Positions 44,339-52,873 of a stretch of 64,000 nucleotides of DNA are shown piece after piece. The stretch is from JBBRWO01 sp964388455 (GTDB taxonomy: Bacteria > Actinomycetota > Coriobacteriia > Anaerosomatales > JAAXUF01), in contig CAYMAN010000012.1 in the NCBI GenBank assembly GCA_964388455.1, positions 5,759-69,758 of the forward strand, in the 5' to 3' direction. Position numbers and translations under genes: made by a program. The notes beneath the pieces were generated by a model that saw only the letters and a program-made list of their open reading frames with translations, searched no databases and was not told the DNA's origin. How positions within the stretch are numbered: the first letter of the stretch is position 1; every line of letters starts with the position of its first letter.

Positions 44339-45709
44339 ATGTCACGTTCGAAGTTCATCGCGCTCTCCATCGCCCTGGACGCGTTGTTTGTGCTCGTTGG
44401 CTATGTGCTTGCGCTGCTCATCTGGCTGCGCGGGCTGCCGGCGTACAACCTCAACGCGTTCATCGCGCTCTCCCCACTGATCGTTCTCGCGTACGTGGTC
44501 TCAGGCTGGATCTACGGCCTCTATGACCCCGAGCGCGCCGACACAGCGTGGGCGGTTGTCCGCTTCACGGCTGCCGCGACGTTCCTCGGCACCGTCCTCA
44601 CCTTGGCACTTGCCTACCTCGGTGGTCCGCTGACGCGCGCCATGCCTCGTCCCGCGCCGCTGATCGCGTGGTTCGTCATCATCGTCTTGCTCATCTCGTG
44701 GCGTGCGATCTTCCTGCGTTTTGGCAGCGTCAAGTGGCCCGAACAGCGTGTGATCATCGTGGGCACCAGCCCAGCCTCGGTCGAGCTGGCCGCCGAGGTT
44801 GAGCGCCGCTCCAAGTGGGGCTGGAAGGTCACCGGACTCGTCGACCCGTCCACAGACCCCTCGGCCACGTACGCCGAGCAGATCGGCGGCTACCCGGTGC
44901 TGGGCAACGCCGCCCAGATCGCAGGTGTCGCTCGTGCACACGGTGCAACCCGCGTGATCGTGGTCAGCCCTGTGGCCCTGCGTGAGCTCGTCGAGTCGCT
45001 CGTCCTCGCCGATGAACTCTCCGTGCGTGTCGACGTGGTTCCGGAGCTCTACGAGATATTCATCGGCACCGTCGACGCGATCGTCGGCGATGTCCCGCTC
45101 ATGGAGATCACGCGCTCGACGGTCCCTCAGTACCAGCCTGCCGCAAAACGTGCCATCGACTTCATCGGTGCGCTGGTAGTCCTGATCGTCCTCAGCCCGG
45201 TTCTTCTGATCGCCGCCATTGCCATTCTGGTCACCGACGGCGGGCCGGTTCTGTTCTCGCAAGAGCGCGCCGGTAAGCACCTCAAGCCGTTCCCGGTCTA
45301 CAAGCTCCGTACGATGGTCAAGGATGCCGAGCGACTGTCCGGTCCCGTACTCGCCGATGAGGACGATCCCCGCATCACGCGGGTGGGACGCTTCCTGAGG
45401 CAGTCGCGCATCGATGAGCTGCCGCAGCTCTTCAACATCCTCAAGGGGCAGATGAGCTTCGTCGGGCCGCGTCCCGAGCGACCTTTCTTCGTTGAGCAGT
45501 ACTTGACGGAGATTCCCGGCTACCAAGAACGGTTCAACGTGAAGCCAGGCGTTACCGGGCTCGCACAGGTCAGTGGCGGCTACGCGACGACTCCGGAACG
45601 TAAACTGAAGTACGACCTGATTTATATGTATCATCAGAACCTGGCCATGGACGTACAGATCGTGGCAGAGACCTTGCGAGTCGTGCTGACAGGGCGCGGC
45701 GCGAGATAA
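44339..45709 (+). CDS. undecaprenyl-phosphate sugar-1-phosphate transferase (WbaP/WbaZ-like)
   Basis: A 456-residue polyisoprenyl-phosphate hexose-1-phosphate transferase. Four N-terminal hydrophobic helices (residues 5-125) and a Rossmann-like CoA-binding middle domain (VIIVGTSPASVELA) precede the catalytic bacterial sugar transferase domain. That domain includes KRAIDFIGALVVL, QERAGKHLKPFPVYKLRTM, SRIDELPQLFNILKGQMSFVGPRPERP and PGVTGLAQV. It starts repeat-unit synthesis on undecaprenyl phosphate. The initiating sugar is not determined. Confidence 0.93.
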   Translation: MSRSKFIALSIALDALFVLVGYVLALLIWLRGLPAYNLNAFIALSPLIVLAYVVSGWIYGLYDPERADTAWAVVRFTAAATFLGTVLTLALAYLGGPLTRAMPRPAPLIAWFVIIVLLISWRAIFLRFGSVKWPEQRVIIVGTSPASVELAAEVERRSKWGWKVTGLVDPSTDPSATYAEQIGGYPVLGNAAQIAGVARAHGATRVIVVSPVALRELVESLVLADELSVRVDVVPELYEIFIGTVDAIVGDVPLMEITRSTVPQYQPAAKRAIDFIGALVVLIVLSPVLLIAAIAILVTDGGPVLFSQERAGKHLKPFPVYKLRTMVKDAERLSGPVLADEDDPRITRVGRFLRQSRIDELPQLFNILKGQMSFVGPRPERPFFVEQYLTEIPGYQERFNVKPGVTGLAQVSGGYATTPERKLKYDLIYMYHQNLAMDVQIVAETLRVVLTGRGAR

Positions 45710-45723
45710 GAGGAGTCAAACGC

Positions 45724-47886
45724 ATGGCGAAGGCAGCAAAATCGACCAGCAGCAAGGCACGGAACGGCGGTACTCGCGCCACGAATCAAGCCTCCGTACC
45801 CGCCGAGAACATGAGCTCAGCGCGCAAGATCGCGTGGTACTCCCTGCTCTCGATGGTGTTCCTGGTGCCTATCGCCATCGGCAACTTCACCTGGCTCGGC
45901 TTCGATCTGCCGATCACCTACGATCAGTTCGACATCATGAAGGTGTTTCTGCAGCGCGTTCTTGGCCTGATTGCCTTTGGCGCCTGGTCGTGGGACATGC
46001 TCAACCACGGCGGCAAGATCCGTCGGACCCCCATTGACTGGCTGATTCTTGGGTTCCTCGGCTGGGTGCTGCTGACGGCGTTCACGTCGATCCATCCGCC
46101 GACGGCGGTGTTCGGCAAGTACCGTCGCTTCGAGGGACTTCTGTCGTTCCTGAACTATGCGGTCATCTATTTCCTCGTACTCCAGTTCGCCGACCGTCCC
46201 TCGCGCGTGAAGACCCTTGCGCAGAGCCTGTTCTGGTCAGGCGTACTCGTCACCGGCTACGGCGTCGCCCAGTCCGTGGGCTACGACCTCATCGGATGGG
46301 GCGCTCTGCCCTTCGAGCCCAACCGCTCGTTCTCGACGTACGGCAACCCGGACCTGCTCGGCGGGTTCTTGATGTTCTCGATTCCTGTCACCCTCGGCTT
46401 GGCCCTGTCTGAGACGCGCACCAACTGGCGGCTCATCTACTGGGCGGGGATGCTTCTCAACGTGTGGTGCTGGATCACGGCGTTCACACGCGGTGCTTGG
46501 ATTGGCGGCTTCGTCGGCGTTGGATTCGTCATCTTCTTCGCGTGGCGCCACTCGGCCAAGTTGTCCAAACTCGAGTGGCTACCCGTTGGCGGAATCATCG
46601 CAGTCGGCGCAGGCATCATCATCAGGAGTCTTTCCAATCCCAACGAGGTCATGAATTTCGGCCGCAGGTTCGCCTCGATCCTCGATTTCGATGGTGGAAG
46701 CGGAAAGACGCGTACGGAGATATGGACCGCGGCGATCGACGCGATCAAGGACAGCCCGATCGTCGGGTTCGGGGCAGACACGTTTCGGCTCGTCTTCCCC
46801 AAGTACAAGCCGTACGACTATGTAGCGGACGCAGGCTACCTATCCGTTGCCGACAACGTTCACGACTACCCACTCCAACTCGCAGCCGGCATCGGCATCG
46901 TTGGCATGCTCTTGCTGTACGGCATCTTCGGCTGGGCGGCGGTGCGCTCGGCCCCGGCCGTGTTCAAGAAGACCGATGATCATAAGCGCATTCTGCTGGG
47001 GGCGTTCTGGGCTGCTTGCGCGGGATACCTTGTGCAGCTGATGTTTGGTCTGTCGGTCACCGGCAACACATTCCTTCTCTGGACGGCCATCGCGGTCGTG
47101 TTGGCGCCGACGGCCGCTATCGTCGAGTTCAAGGCACCGTCGTGGGGCCTCGCGGTCTCGGCCGTCCTGCTTGTGCTTGTTGGTCTTGGAGTCGGCTACC
47201 AGTTCGTGTTCATCCAGGCCGACAACGCGTACCTACAGACGCGGATCGGACTGCGCGGCGCCGCAAGAACTGAGATGGCGCTCAAGGCCGCGAAGCTCAA
47301 CCCCTTTAACGATATGTATCGGGCCGAGGTCGGGCTCGCCTACACCGATGAGGCCCTGGACTACATCAACCAGGCGCAGCAGGCGCAGCAGTCCAATCAG
47401 GATCCGCAGCCATTGGTCGTAGCCGCGAAGCAGAAGTTCAATCTTGCTGAGGTGTCCTTGCGCGACACAATCGCGTTCGTGCCGCCCGAGTACGACAACT
47501 ACGTCTTCCTGGCGAACCTCTACAACATGGGCGCGCAGATGTTCGCCGAGCCCTCCTACTACGAGAAGGCTGCGGAGGTTGCACTGGATGGAATCGCGGT
47601 CGAGAGGTACGGACCCGCGATCAGACTCCAGTACGCCCGAGCGCTTATCGGCCAGAACAAGTCCAGCGAGGCGATACGTGAGCTGGTGACCGCTTTCGAG
47701 ATGGACCACGCGTACACCGAAGCGGCAATCCTGCTGGCGCAGTTGTACGAGCAGGATGGCCAGTACGCCAAGGCTCTCGATGTGCTGAAGAAAACGGAAC
47801 TCAGAAAGCCGGCGCAGGCCGGTGTCGCCGAGGCGATAACTCGGCTTGAGGCGAGCTCGACGCCGACTCCCACGCCTGCACCATAA
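45724..47886 (+). CDS. O-antigen ligase/polymerase family protein with C-terminal TPR region
   Basis: A 720-residue protein. About 10-12 hydrophobic segments (residues 35-490) include the Wzy_C region FSTYGNPDLLGGFLMFSIP, TAFTRGAWIGGF, and a DNVHDYPLQLAAGIGIVGM motif with the conserved histidine. The soluble C-terminal 200 residues hold TPR-like helices ending in a TPTPTPAP tail. Wzy/WaaL proteins polymerise repeat units or attach them to an acceptor; the TPR tail might recruit a partner. RBS AGAGGAG precedes ATG 45724. It is followed by the second TPR-NHL-cytochrome module. Confidence 0.88.
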   Translation: MAKAAKSTSSKARNGGTRATNQASVPAENMSSARKIAWYSLLSMVFLVPIAIGNFTWLGFDLPITYDQFDIMKVFLQRVLGLIAFGAWSWDMLNHGGKIRRTPIDWLILGFLGWVLLTAFTSIHPPTAVFGKYRRFEGLLSFLNYAVIYFLVLQFADRPSRVKTLAQSLFWSGVLVTGYGVAQSVGYDLIGWGALPFEPNRSFSTYGNPDLLGGFLMFSIPVTLGLALSETRTNWRLIYWAGMLLNVWCWITAFTRGAWIGGFVGVGFVIFFAWRHSAKLSKLEWLPVGGIIAVGAGIIIRSLSNPNEVMNFGRRFASILDFDGGSGKTRTEIWTAAIDAIKDSPIVGFGADTFRLVFPKYKPYDYVADAGYLSVADNVHDYPLQLAAGIGIVGMLLLYGIFGWAAVRSAPAVFKKTDDHKRILLGAFWAACAGYLVQLMFGLSVTGNTFLLWTAIAVVLAPTAAIVEFKAPSWGLAVSAVLLVLVGLGVGYQFVFIQADNAYLQTRIGLRGAARTEMALKAAKLNPFNDMYRAEVGLAYTDEALDYINQAQQAQQSNQDPQPLVVAAKQKFNLAEVSLRDTIAFVPPEYDNYVFLANLYNMGAQMFAEPSYYEKAAEVALDGIAVERYGPAIRLQYARALIGQNKSSEAIRELVTAFEMDHAYTEAAILLAQLYEQDGQYAKALDVLKKTELRKPAQAGVAEAITRLEASSTPTPTPAP

Positions 47887-47992
47887 ACACACAGCCTATT
47901 CAAGGGTAGCGGCATCGTCGTTGCTCAACGTGGGTCGACCGGAAACGGACGGCCGATGACGACGGAGCCACAACGAGAGGCCCAGCATCCGC

Positions 47993-48679
47993 ATGACAGA
48001 ACAGGGAGCGACACCCCAGCCCAGCGGTGGGGAATCGGACGATCACGCACCGGGAAACCTCATCCCGATGTGGCTCGCCATTCTCGTTCTGGTCCTGCTT
48101 TTGGGCGTCATGGCGGTCGGTGGTTACGTGATCCGCGGAGTGGTCGCGGGCGACGAGCGTGAGCTCAGCCCGCGTGAAGCGGAGATCGAGTCATGGCGTG
48201 CCAAGGTGCGCTCCGCGCCACAGGATCCTGCGGCGCACCTGGGTCTCGGCTACTCGTATCAACTTGCGGGCCGCTATGACAAGGCGCTCGCAGAGTATGA
48301 AACGGTGCTCGATGAGCAGCCGGGCGATACCGCCGCGCTGTACAACCGGGGCGTCGTCTATCTGAAGCTCGACGTCGGCCGCAAAGCCGAGGAGTCGTTC
48401 TGGGACGTGCTTGAGGTGGAGCCCGGGCACGTGCTTGCCGCCAAGGCGCTCGGAGAGCTCTACACGGAGAAGCGTCAGTATCGTTCTGCCATCCGAGCAG
48501 TTCGTCCCGCGGTCGAAGCGCATCCCGAGATGGCTGATCTGCAGTACCTGATGGGGCTGTCCTACGAGAAGCTCGGTAACACGGGGTGGGCGATCGAGCG
48601 GTATAAGTTGGCCCTGAAGTACGCTCCGGACCTGCAGCTCGCCGTCGAAGGGCTCGACCGCCTGGAGGCCTCGCGATGA
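47993..48679 (+). CDS. membrane-anchored TPR protein (module 2)
   Basis: A 228-residue protein with a short polar N-terminus, one transmembrane helix (about 25-48) and four TPR-like repeats outside (AHLGLGYSYQLAGRYDKALAEYETVL, ALYNRGVVYLKLDVGRKAEESFWDVL, AKALGELYTEKRQYRSAIRAV and LQYLMGLSYEKLGNTGWAIERYKLAL). It overlaps the following NHL gene by 4 bases. Topology and position match the protein at 31668-32573, but its cytoplasmic tail is shorter. Confidence 0.84.
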   Translation: MTEQGATPQPSGGESDDHAPGNLIPMWLAILVLVLLLGVMAVGGYVIRGVVAGDERELSPREAEIESWRAKVRSAPQDPAAHLGLGYSYQLAGRYDKALAEYETVLDEQPGDTAALYNRGVVYLKLDVGRKAEESFWDVLEVEPGHVLAAKALGELYTEKRQYRSAIRAVRPAVEAHPEMADLQYLMGLSYEKLGNTGWAIERYKLALKYAPDLQLAVEGLDRLEASR

Positions 48680-49860
48680 GCGACTACGACGGCGGGCCGG
48701 ACAAGCTCCCGGATGACGAGTTCGAGGCTGATTACGAGAATGACCCAGAGTTCGAAGACGTCGAATCCGCAGATGCACCCGTTGCCCGGACTGCGCGCGG
48801 CTTCTATGTGACGCCCAGGCAGACGTTCGCGGGACTCGCGATCGCGCTCGCAGTGATCCTAGTGCTGCTTCTGGGCTATCTGTGGTGGCTATCGCGTCCG
48901 GCGAATTTCACTGAGACCGGCGGTGAGAAGAAACCTGGTGTAGAACCGATTCTCTCTGTTTACGGTCCCGGCCGCGGGGACAAGCCACGGTTCGATTCGC
49001 CGATGGGTGTCGCTTGGGGTCTCAAGGATCGGATATATGTGGCCGACTCCGCCAATAGTAGAATCAGCGTCTTTGGCAAGGAGGGCGACTTCCTGTTCCA
49101 GTTCGGCGGCTTCGGAATCGCCAAACCGCTCAAGGGCGCAGTCTCCACCTGGAAGCCGGGCCTGCTCGACTACCCAACGGATGTCGCCGTCGACCGCAAG
49201 AACGGTGACGTGTATGTCGCCGATTTCTATAACGACTCGATTTCCGTCTTCACCGAGGCAGGTAAATTCATCCGTCGTTTCCCGGATCCGCAGCAGCAGG
49301 TCGGCCGAGGAGGTTCGGGTGCAGAGGGCAAAGGCATCGCTGTGACTGCGGTGGCAGTCTCGGATGGCAAGGTCTATGCGACGGATACCTACCAGGTGCT
49401 CGTATTCACCTCGACAGGCACGCTGATCAGGCAGTTCGGGATGCCCGGTCTCGACCCGGGTCAGCTTGATCACCCAAATGGGATCGCAGTCGATGTTCGC
49501 GGGCGGATCTACGTGGCAGACTCGAATCACAACCGGGTGCAGGCGTTTGATTCTGAGGGAAAACATCTGTGGACCACGGGGGCCAAGGTCTCGGATCTTA
49601 AGAAGGAGACCGACAATCCGTTCGTGTTGCCGCGAGGGCTGGCCGTTGATGCTGATGGGTCGATCCTGGTAGCAGACCCCCTCGGCCAGAGTATAGTGAG
49701 ATTGAGCGAAGACGGCGCGGTGCTTGCTACGTACGGGACGAGAGGCTCTGCGGCTGGGGAGTTCAACTTCCCCAACGACCTCGATGTTCGTGATGGATTG
49801 GTGCTGGTGGCCGACAAGGAGAACAACCGGGCCCAGCTAGTGAAGCTCACACGTCGATAG
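48676..49860 (+). CDS. membrane-anchored NHL beta-propeller (module 2)
   Basis: A 394-residue protein: acidic N-terminus (residues 1-35), one transmembrane helix (about 49-71), and six NHL-type repeats (YVADSANSRI, YVADFYNDSI, YATDTYQVLV, YVADSNHNRV, LVADPLGQSI and LVADKENNRA). Unlike the module 1 propeller there is no second C-terminal helix. The start overlaps the TPR stop (ATGA). It is followed after 90 bases by a secreted seven-haem cytochrome. Confidence 0.86.
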   Translation: MSDYDGGPDKLPDDEFEADYENDPEFEDVESADAPVARTARGFYVTPRQTFAGLAIALAVILVLLLGYLWWLSRPANFTETGGEKKPGVEPILSVYGPGRGDKPRFDSPMGVAWGLKDRIYVADSANSRISVFGKEGDFLFQFGGFGIAKPLKGAVSTWKPGLLDYPTDVAVDRKNGDVYVADFYNDSISVFTEAGKFIRRFPDPQQQVGRGGSGAEGKGIAVTAVAVSDGKVYATDTYQVLVFTSTGTLIRQFGMPGLDPGQLDHPNGIAVDVRGRIYVADSNHNRVQAFDSEGKHLWTTGAKVSDLKKETDNPFVLPRGLAVDADGSILVADPLGQSIVRLSEDGAVLATYGTRGSAAGEFNFPNDLDVRDGLVLVADKENNRAQLVKLTRR

Positions 49861-49950
49861 GAGACGCGAGTTGCCCCAAAGGAGCAGCATGAAGTACCAT
49901 GACAACACATGCGCACAGGGGAACCGCCTTCCGAAACAGGGTGGAATAGC

Positions 49951-51075
49951 GTGACACGGTACTGGATCAGATTGTCCATAGCATCCGCTGCTCTGCTCGC
50001 TCTGAGCGCCGTGCCCGCTTTTGCCTACCCTGAGTCGACCACCAATGTCGAGCCGAGCGGTACGCCGCCCCTTTGTTCGGACTGTCACGGGCTCGAGTCA
50101 CTCACGCAGGATCCCGCCACCGTTGGCAAGGCATCCAAGCCGGCCACTTGGTCGGCGTTCGACTCCGAGGCCGGTACATTCGTCGGCAGCCGCAAGGGCC
50201 CGCACGGTGGATACACTGCGGGAACCCAGAAGTGCAGCACGTGTCACCTCGTACACAATGCGGCGGGCAATACCGCGCTGCTTCCTGAGGCCACGATCGC
50301 CGACACCTGCAATACGTGTCACGACGGCACCGGCGGCGGTGGAGTCTACGGCGTCATCCAGTACCGTTCGGGATCCGCACCGGCTGCCACACACGGCATC
50401 GGTGCCGACAGCCTGAATGCGACCGGTACCGTGACCGTTCCCGGAGGCTCCACTACCTCTGCAGACGGCTCGCTTGAGACTACCTTCACCGGTGAAAACG
50501 GCAGCTTGACCTGCACCGATTGCCACAGTCCGCATAACGCGGATACAGTCGATCCCTTTATCGGCGACCGCAAGCGTTCATCGGCTGACACATCCACACA
50601 GGTCGCCACCAATCGTCTTCTTCGCAAGATGCCCACGAAGGCGACGGTCTCGGTAACCAAGTACGGGTCCAACTGGTGTGAGTCCTGCCATAAGGGTAGC
50701 CACGTCAAGACCTCCGCGGTTACCAACCATACCGTGTCACGTAACGCGCAGGGCTATCACTATGGCAACGTCGTAGTCCGTTCGGGCTACAACTCCACGG
50801 TCGCGTCCGCTGCGCCGTCCGCTCTCGGCGGCAGCAACCTGGGATACGTGGCGTCGTACACGGTCGATCCCGCTCCCATATGCCAGCAGTGCCACGAGGA
50901 TGCCCGTTCTGTCGGTGACACGCAGCGCTTCGCAGTTTCGACGGCCGAGTCGTTCACGGTGAACACGGATGGTGTCGGTGGGGGCAACCCGCAGTACCAG
51001 AACTTCCCTCACGAGACCCAGGGAGCGAAGCTGCTGATCGAGCAGGATCCTGACCTGTGCACCAACTGTCACTAG
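49951..51075 (+). CDS. secreted heptahaem c-type cytochrome (module 2, OmcS-like layout)
   Basis: A 374-residue exported protein. GTG 49951 follows GGTGGA and gives a signal peptide ending AVPAFA. Seven CxxCH sites: CSDCH, CSTCH, CNTCH, CTDCH, CESCH, CQQCH and CTNCH; the last histidine is the final residue of the protein. The segment GPHGGYT...KCSTCHLVHNAAG parallels SPHGGYT...KCAVCHAVHSAP in the module 1 cytochrome. From CSTCH onward the order (CHxVHN, C-CH, CHSPHN, WCESCHKGSH, C-CH, terminal C-CH) resembles OmcS as I recall it. Comparison is from memory, not alignment. Likely extracellular electron carrier. Confidence 0.88.
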   Translation: MTRYWIRLSIASAALLALSAVPAFAYPESTTNVEPSGTPPLCSDCHGLESLTQDPATVGKASKPATWSAFDSEAGTFVGSRKGPHGGYTAGTQKCSTCHLVHNAAGNTALLPEATIADTCNTCHDGTGGGGVYGVIQYRSGSAPAATHGIGADSLNATGTVTVPGGSTTSADGSLETTFTGENGSLTCTDCHSPHNADTVDPFIGDRKRSSADTSTQVATNRLLRKMPTKATVSVTKYGSNWCESCHKGSHVKTSAVTNHTVSRNAQGYHYGNVVVRSGYNSTVASAAPSALGGSNLGYVASYTVDPAPICQQCHEDARSVGDTQRFAVSTAESFTVNTDGVGGGNPQYQNFPHETQGAKLLIEQDPDLCTNCH

Positions 51076-51111
51076 CGTTAGTTGCTTCTTGCTCGTCCAT
51101 GAACAAGCGTT

Positions 51112-51145
51112 GGGAGGCTCGCACCTGCGGGCCTCCCTTCTGATT
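51112..51145 (+). terminator. intrinsic terminator after the heptahaem gene
   Basis: GGGAGGC (51112-51118) pairs with GCCTCCC (51131-51137) around a 12-base loop and is followed by TTCTGATT. It lies 36 bases after the stop codon. Confidence 0.7.
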
Positions 51146-51400
51146 CTTCGCACGCTACAGTCGTCACTTCTGGATGAGAGCGGGGTGATTCACGGTCCGC
51201 ATGAATGTGGCGTGCTAGTCGATTCTCAGCGCGAGCACGGGAGAGCGACAGATGCTTCATAATGAGTCCAATCCGTTCCTCGGATGCTGTAGAACTGGTT
51301 CAGTCACCGTGGCGCTCGTGGTAGACTTGCGCCATACGAATCGTGCGCGCCGCGCCACCATCGCGCCCTCGTACACACATCGCGGCGCGGAGGAGGGATC
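51146..51400. other. non-coding upstream region of the 15-haem operon
   Basis: With the terminator before it, this makes a 325-base gap without a supported gene. Short frames here lack ribosome sites and codon bias. The only signal I see is the promoter candidate at 51299-51327. A GGAGGAGGG Shine-Dalgarno ends the region just before TTG 51401. Confidence 0.6.
51299..51327 (+). promoter_or_regulatory. candidate sigma-70 promoter for the 15-haem operon
   Basis: TTCAGT (51299-51304) and TAGACT (51322-51327) are separated by exactly 17 bases, leaving a leader of about 70 bases before TTG 51401. Found by eye only. Confidence 0.4.
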
Positions 51401-52852
51401 TTGCCCGATCCTGAGGTCGTCGTAGTAGACGACGTCGACCCGAATATCGTTTCGGCCTCACATGGGGATGAGGAGCAGCGCGGCAGGCGCTGGTATGGTC
51501 TGCTTGCCGCGATATTGCTGTTTCTGCTCCTGATGTGCTGTGCTGTCACGAGTCTGGACATTTGGGTCACCCGGGGTCCACAGCAGGCGAGATTCATCGC
51601 GCGCAACCTCTCATGCCTCCAGTGCCACACTGAGCTGATTCCTGACTTTGCCAAGGCAGCCGTGCATCGCCCCTTCGTGCAGAAGGAGTGCATCACCTGC
51701 CACACGCCTCACGGCGCTCAGGTGACAGCGATCGTCACAGAAGGTCCAGGGCGCACGATCACGCGTGCTCGCACCGTTGTTCAGTGGCTTCCGCTCAAGT
51801 GGTGGTTCGGTCTGTGGGAGAGGTTCACCGGGAACACGAGCACCGTTGTGACGACCGGCGACGGCCGCGTAGTCTCGAAGAACACCAAACAGGTCGCGGG
51901 CGAGAAGTCAGAGCTGGTCATGCCCGAGAAGGATCTGTGCTGGACGTGTCACGGCAATATGGGGCCGTTGCTCGGCGACCCGTATCAGCACCAGCCGTTC
52001 GGCGCGGGTCAGTGCACGACCTGTCATGACCCTCACGCCTCCGACTACCGTGCCCTTCTCACGCAGGCGCCGGATAAGCTGTGCTTCACGTGTCACCCTA
52101 TGGGTGCACAGCTCAATCGGATGCAGGCGCACAGTCCGGCGAAAGAGGGCTGGTGCACCGATTGCCACAATCCGCATGCATCCAAGTACAAGGGGATACT
52201 GGTGACCAACCAGCGCGACCTGTGCTTCCGATGTCATCCATCCGTCGCTGGCCTTTCGAGTATGCCGGTTCAGCATCAGCCGTTCCTCAACGATAACTGC
52301 ACGGGATGTCATCAGCCCCACGGCTCGGACTACACGCCGCTGCTCAACAAATCGCAGCCGGAACTGTGCTACGACTGTCATCCTCGAATTGAGGATCAGT
52401 TCGCGCAGGCCAGCCATCATCCCGTCGGGGTCAACCTGACATGCGGCTCCTGTCACGACCCGCACGCGTCGCAGTACTCGGGGCTGGTGAATGCGCAAGA
52501 TAACGCCTTCTGCTATCAGTGCCACGCAGAGAAGAAGGCGGTGTACGAGGTCTCGAGTCATGAGCGGACGCTGTGTATCAAGTGCCACACGCCGCACGGA
52601 TCGGCATACACTCCCATGCTCGTACAATCGAATCCCGATCTTTGCTTGTCATGTCACCCCAACTACGAGGGTCAGAACAAGCATCCAGTCCGCCCTGTGA
52701 ATCACGATGTCAAGGCGAACAAGGGCCTCACCTGCTCGTCAACATGTCACAATCCGCACGGCACGAAGTTCCGTTACATGATCAACAACTGGAACTGGAA
52801 TCAGGACGGCATGTGCCTGCAGTGTCACCTGTACGTCGGAATCAAGTTCTAG
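51401..52852 (+). CDS. membrane-anchored 15-haem cytochrome, doubled-CxxCH type
   Basis: A 483-residue protein starting at TTG with GGAGGAGGG 4-5 bases upstream. An N-terminal transmembrane helix (about 30-55) leads to an outer domain with 14 CxxCH and one Cx3CH (CSSTCH). From residue 170 on, units of about 45 residues alternate LC-x2-CHP and C-x2-CHDPHAS/CHTPHGS, the pattern of the doubled CXXCH family (Paired_CXXCH). A WLPLKWWFGLWERF segment near 128-141 is hydrophobic and may touch the membrane. It is followed 21 bases later by a 12-haem NapC-like gene; together they look like a membrane electron-transfer complex. Confidence 0.9.
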   Translation: MPDPEVVVVDDVDPNIVSASHGDEEQRGRRWYGLLAAILLFLLLMCCAVTSLDIWVTRGPQQARFIARNLSCLQCHTELIPDFAKAAVHRPFVQKECITCHTPHGAQVTAIVTEGPGRTITRARTVVQWLPLKWWFGLWERFTGNTSTVVTTGDGRVVSKNTKQVAGEKSELVMPEKDLCWTCHGNMGPLLGDPYQHQPFGAGQCTTCHDPHASDYRALLTQAPDKLCFTCHPMGAQLNRMQAHSPAKEGWCTDCHNPHASKYKGILVTNQRDLCFRCHPSVAGLSSMPVQHQPFLNDNCTGCHQPHGSDYTPLLNKSQPELCYDCHPRIEDQFAQASHHPVGVNLTCGSCHDPHASQYSGLVNAQDNAFCYQCHAEKKAVYEVSSHERTLCIKCHTPHGSAYTPMLVQSNPDLCLSCHPNYEGQNKHPVRPVNHDVKANKGLTCSSTCHNPHGTKFRYMINNWNWNQDGMCLQCHLYVGIKF

Positions 52853-52873
52853 CCCCTCTCACTAAGGATCACC

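Noticed and set aside
49895..49950. Segment CGCACAGGGGAACC with a GAAA-containing hairpin before the heptahaem gene, vaguely like a cyclic-di-GMP-I riboswitch
   Set aside because: The second conserved half (GGGACGCAAAGCC-like) is absent and the ribosome site falls inside, so there is no room for an expression platform.
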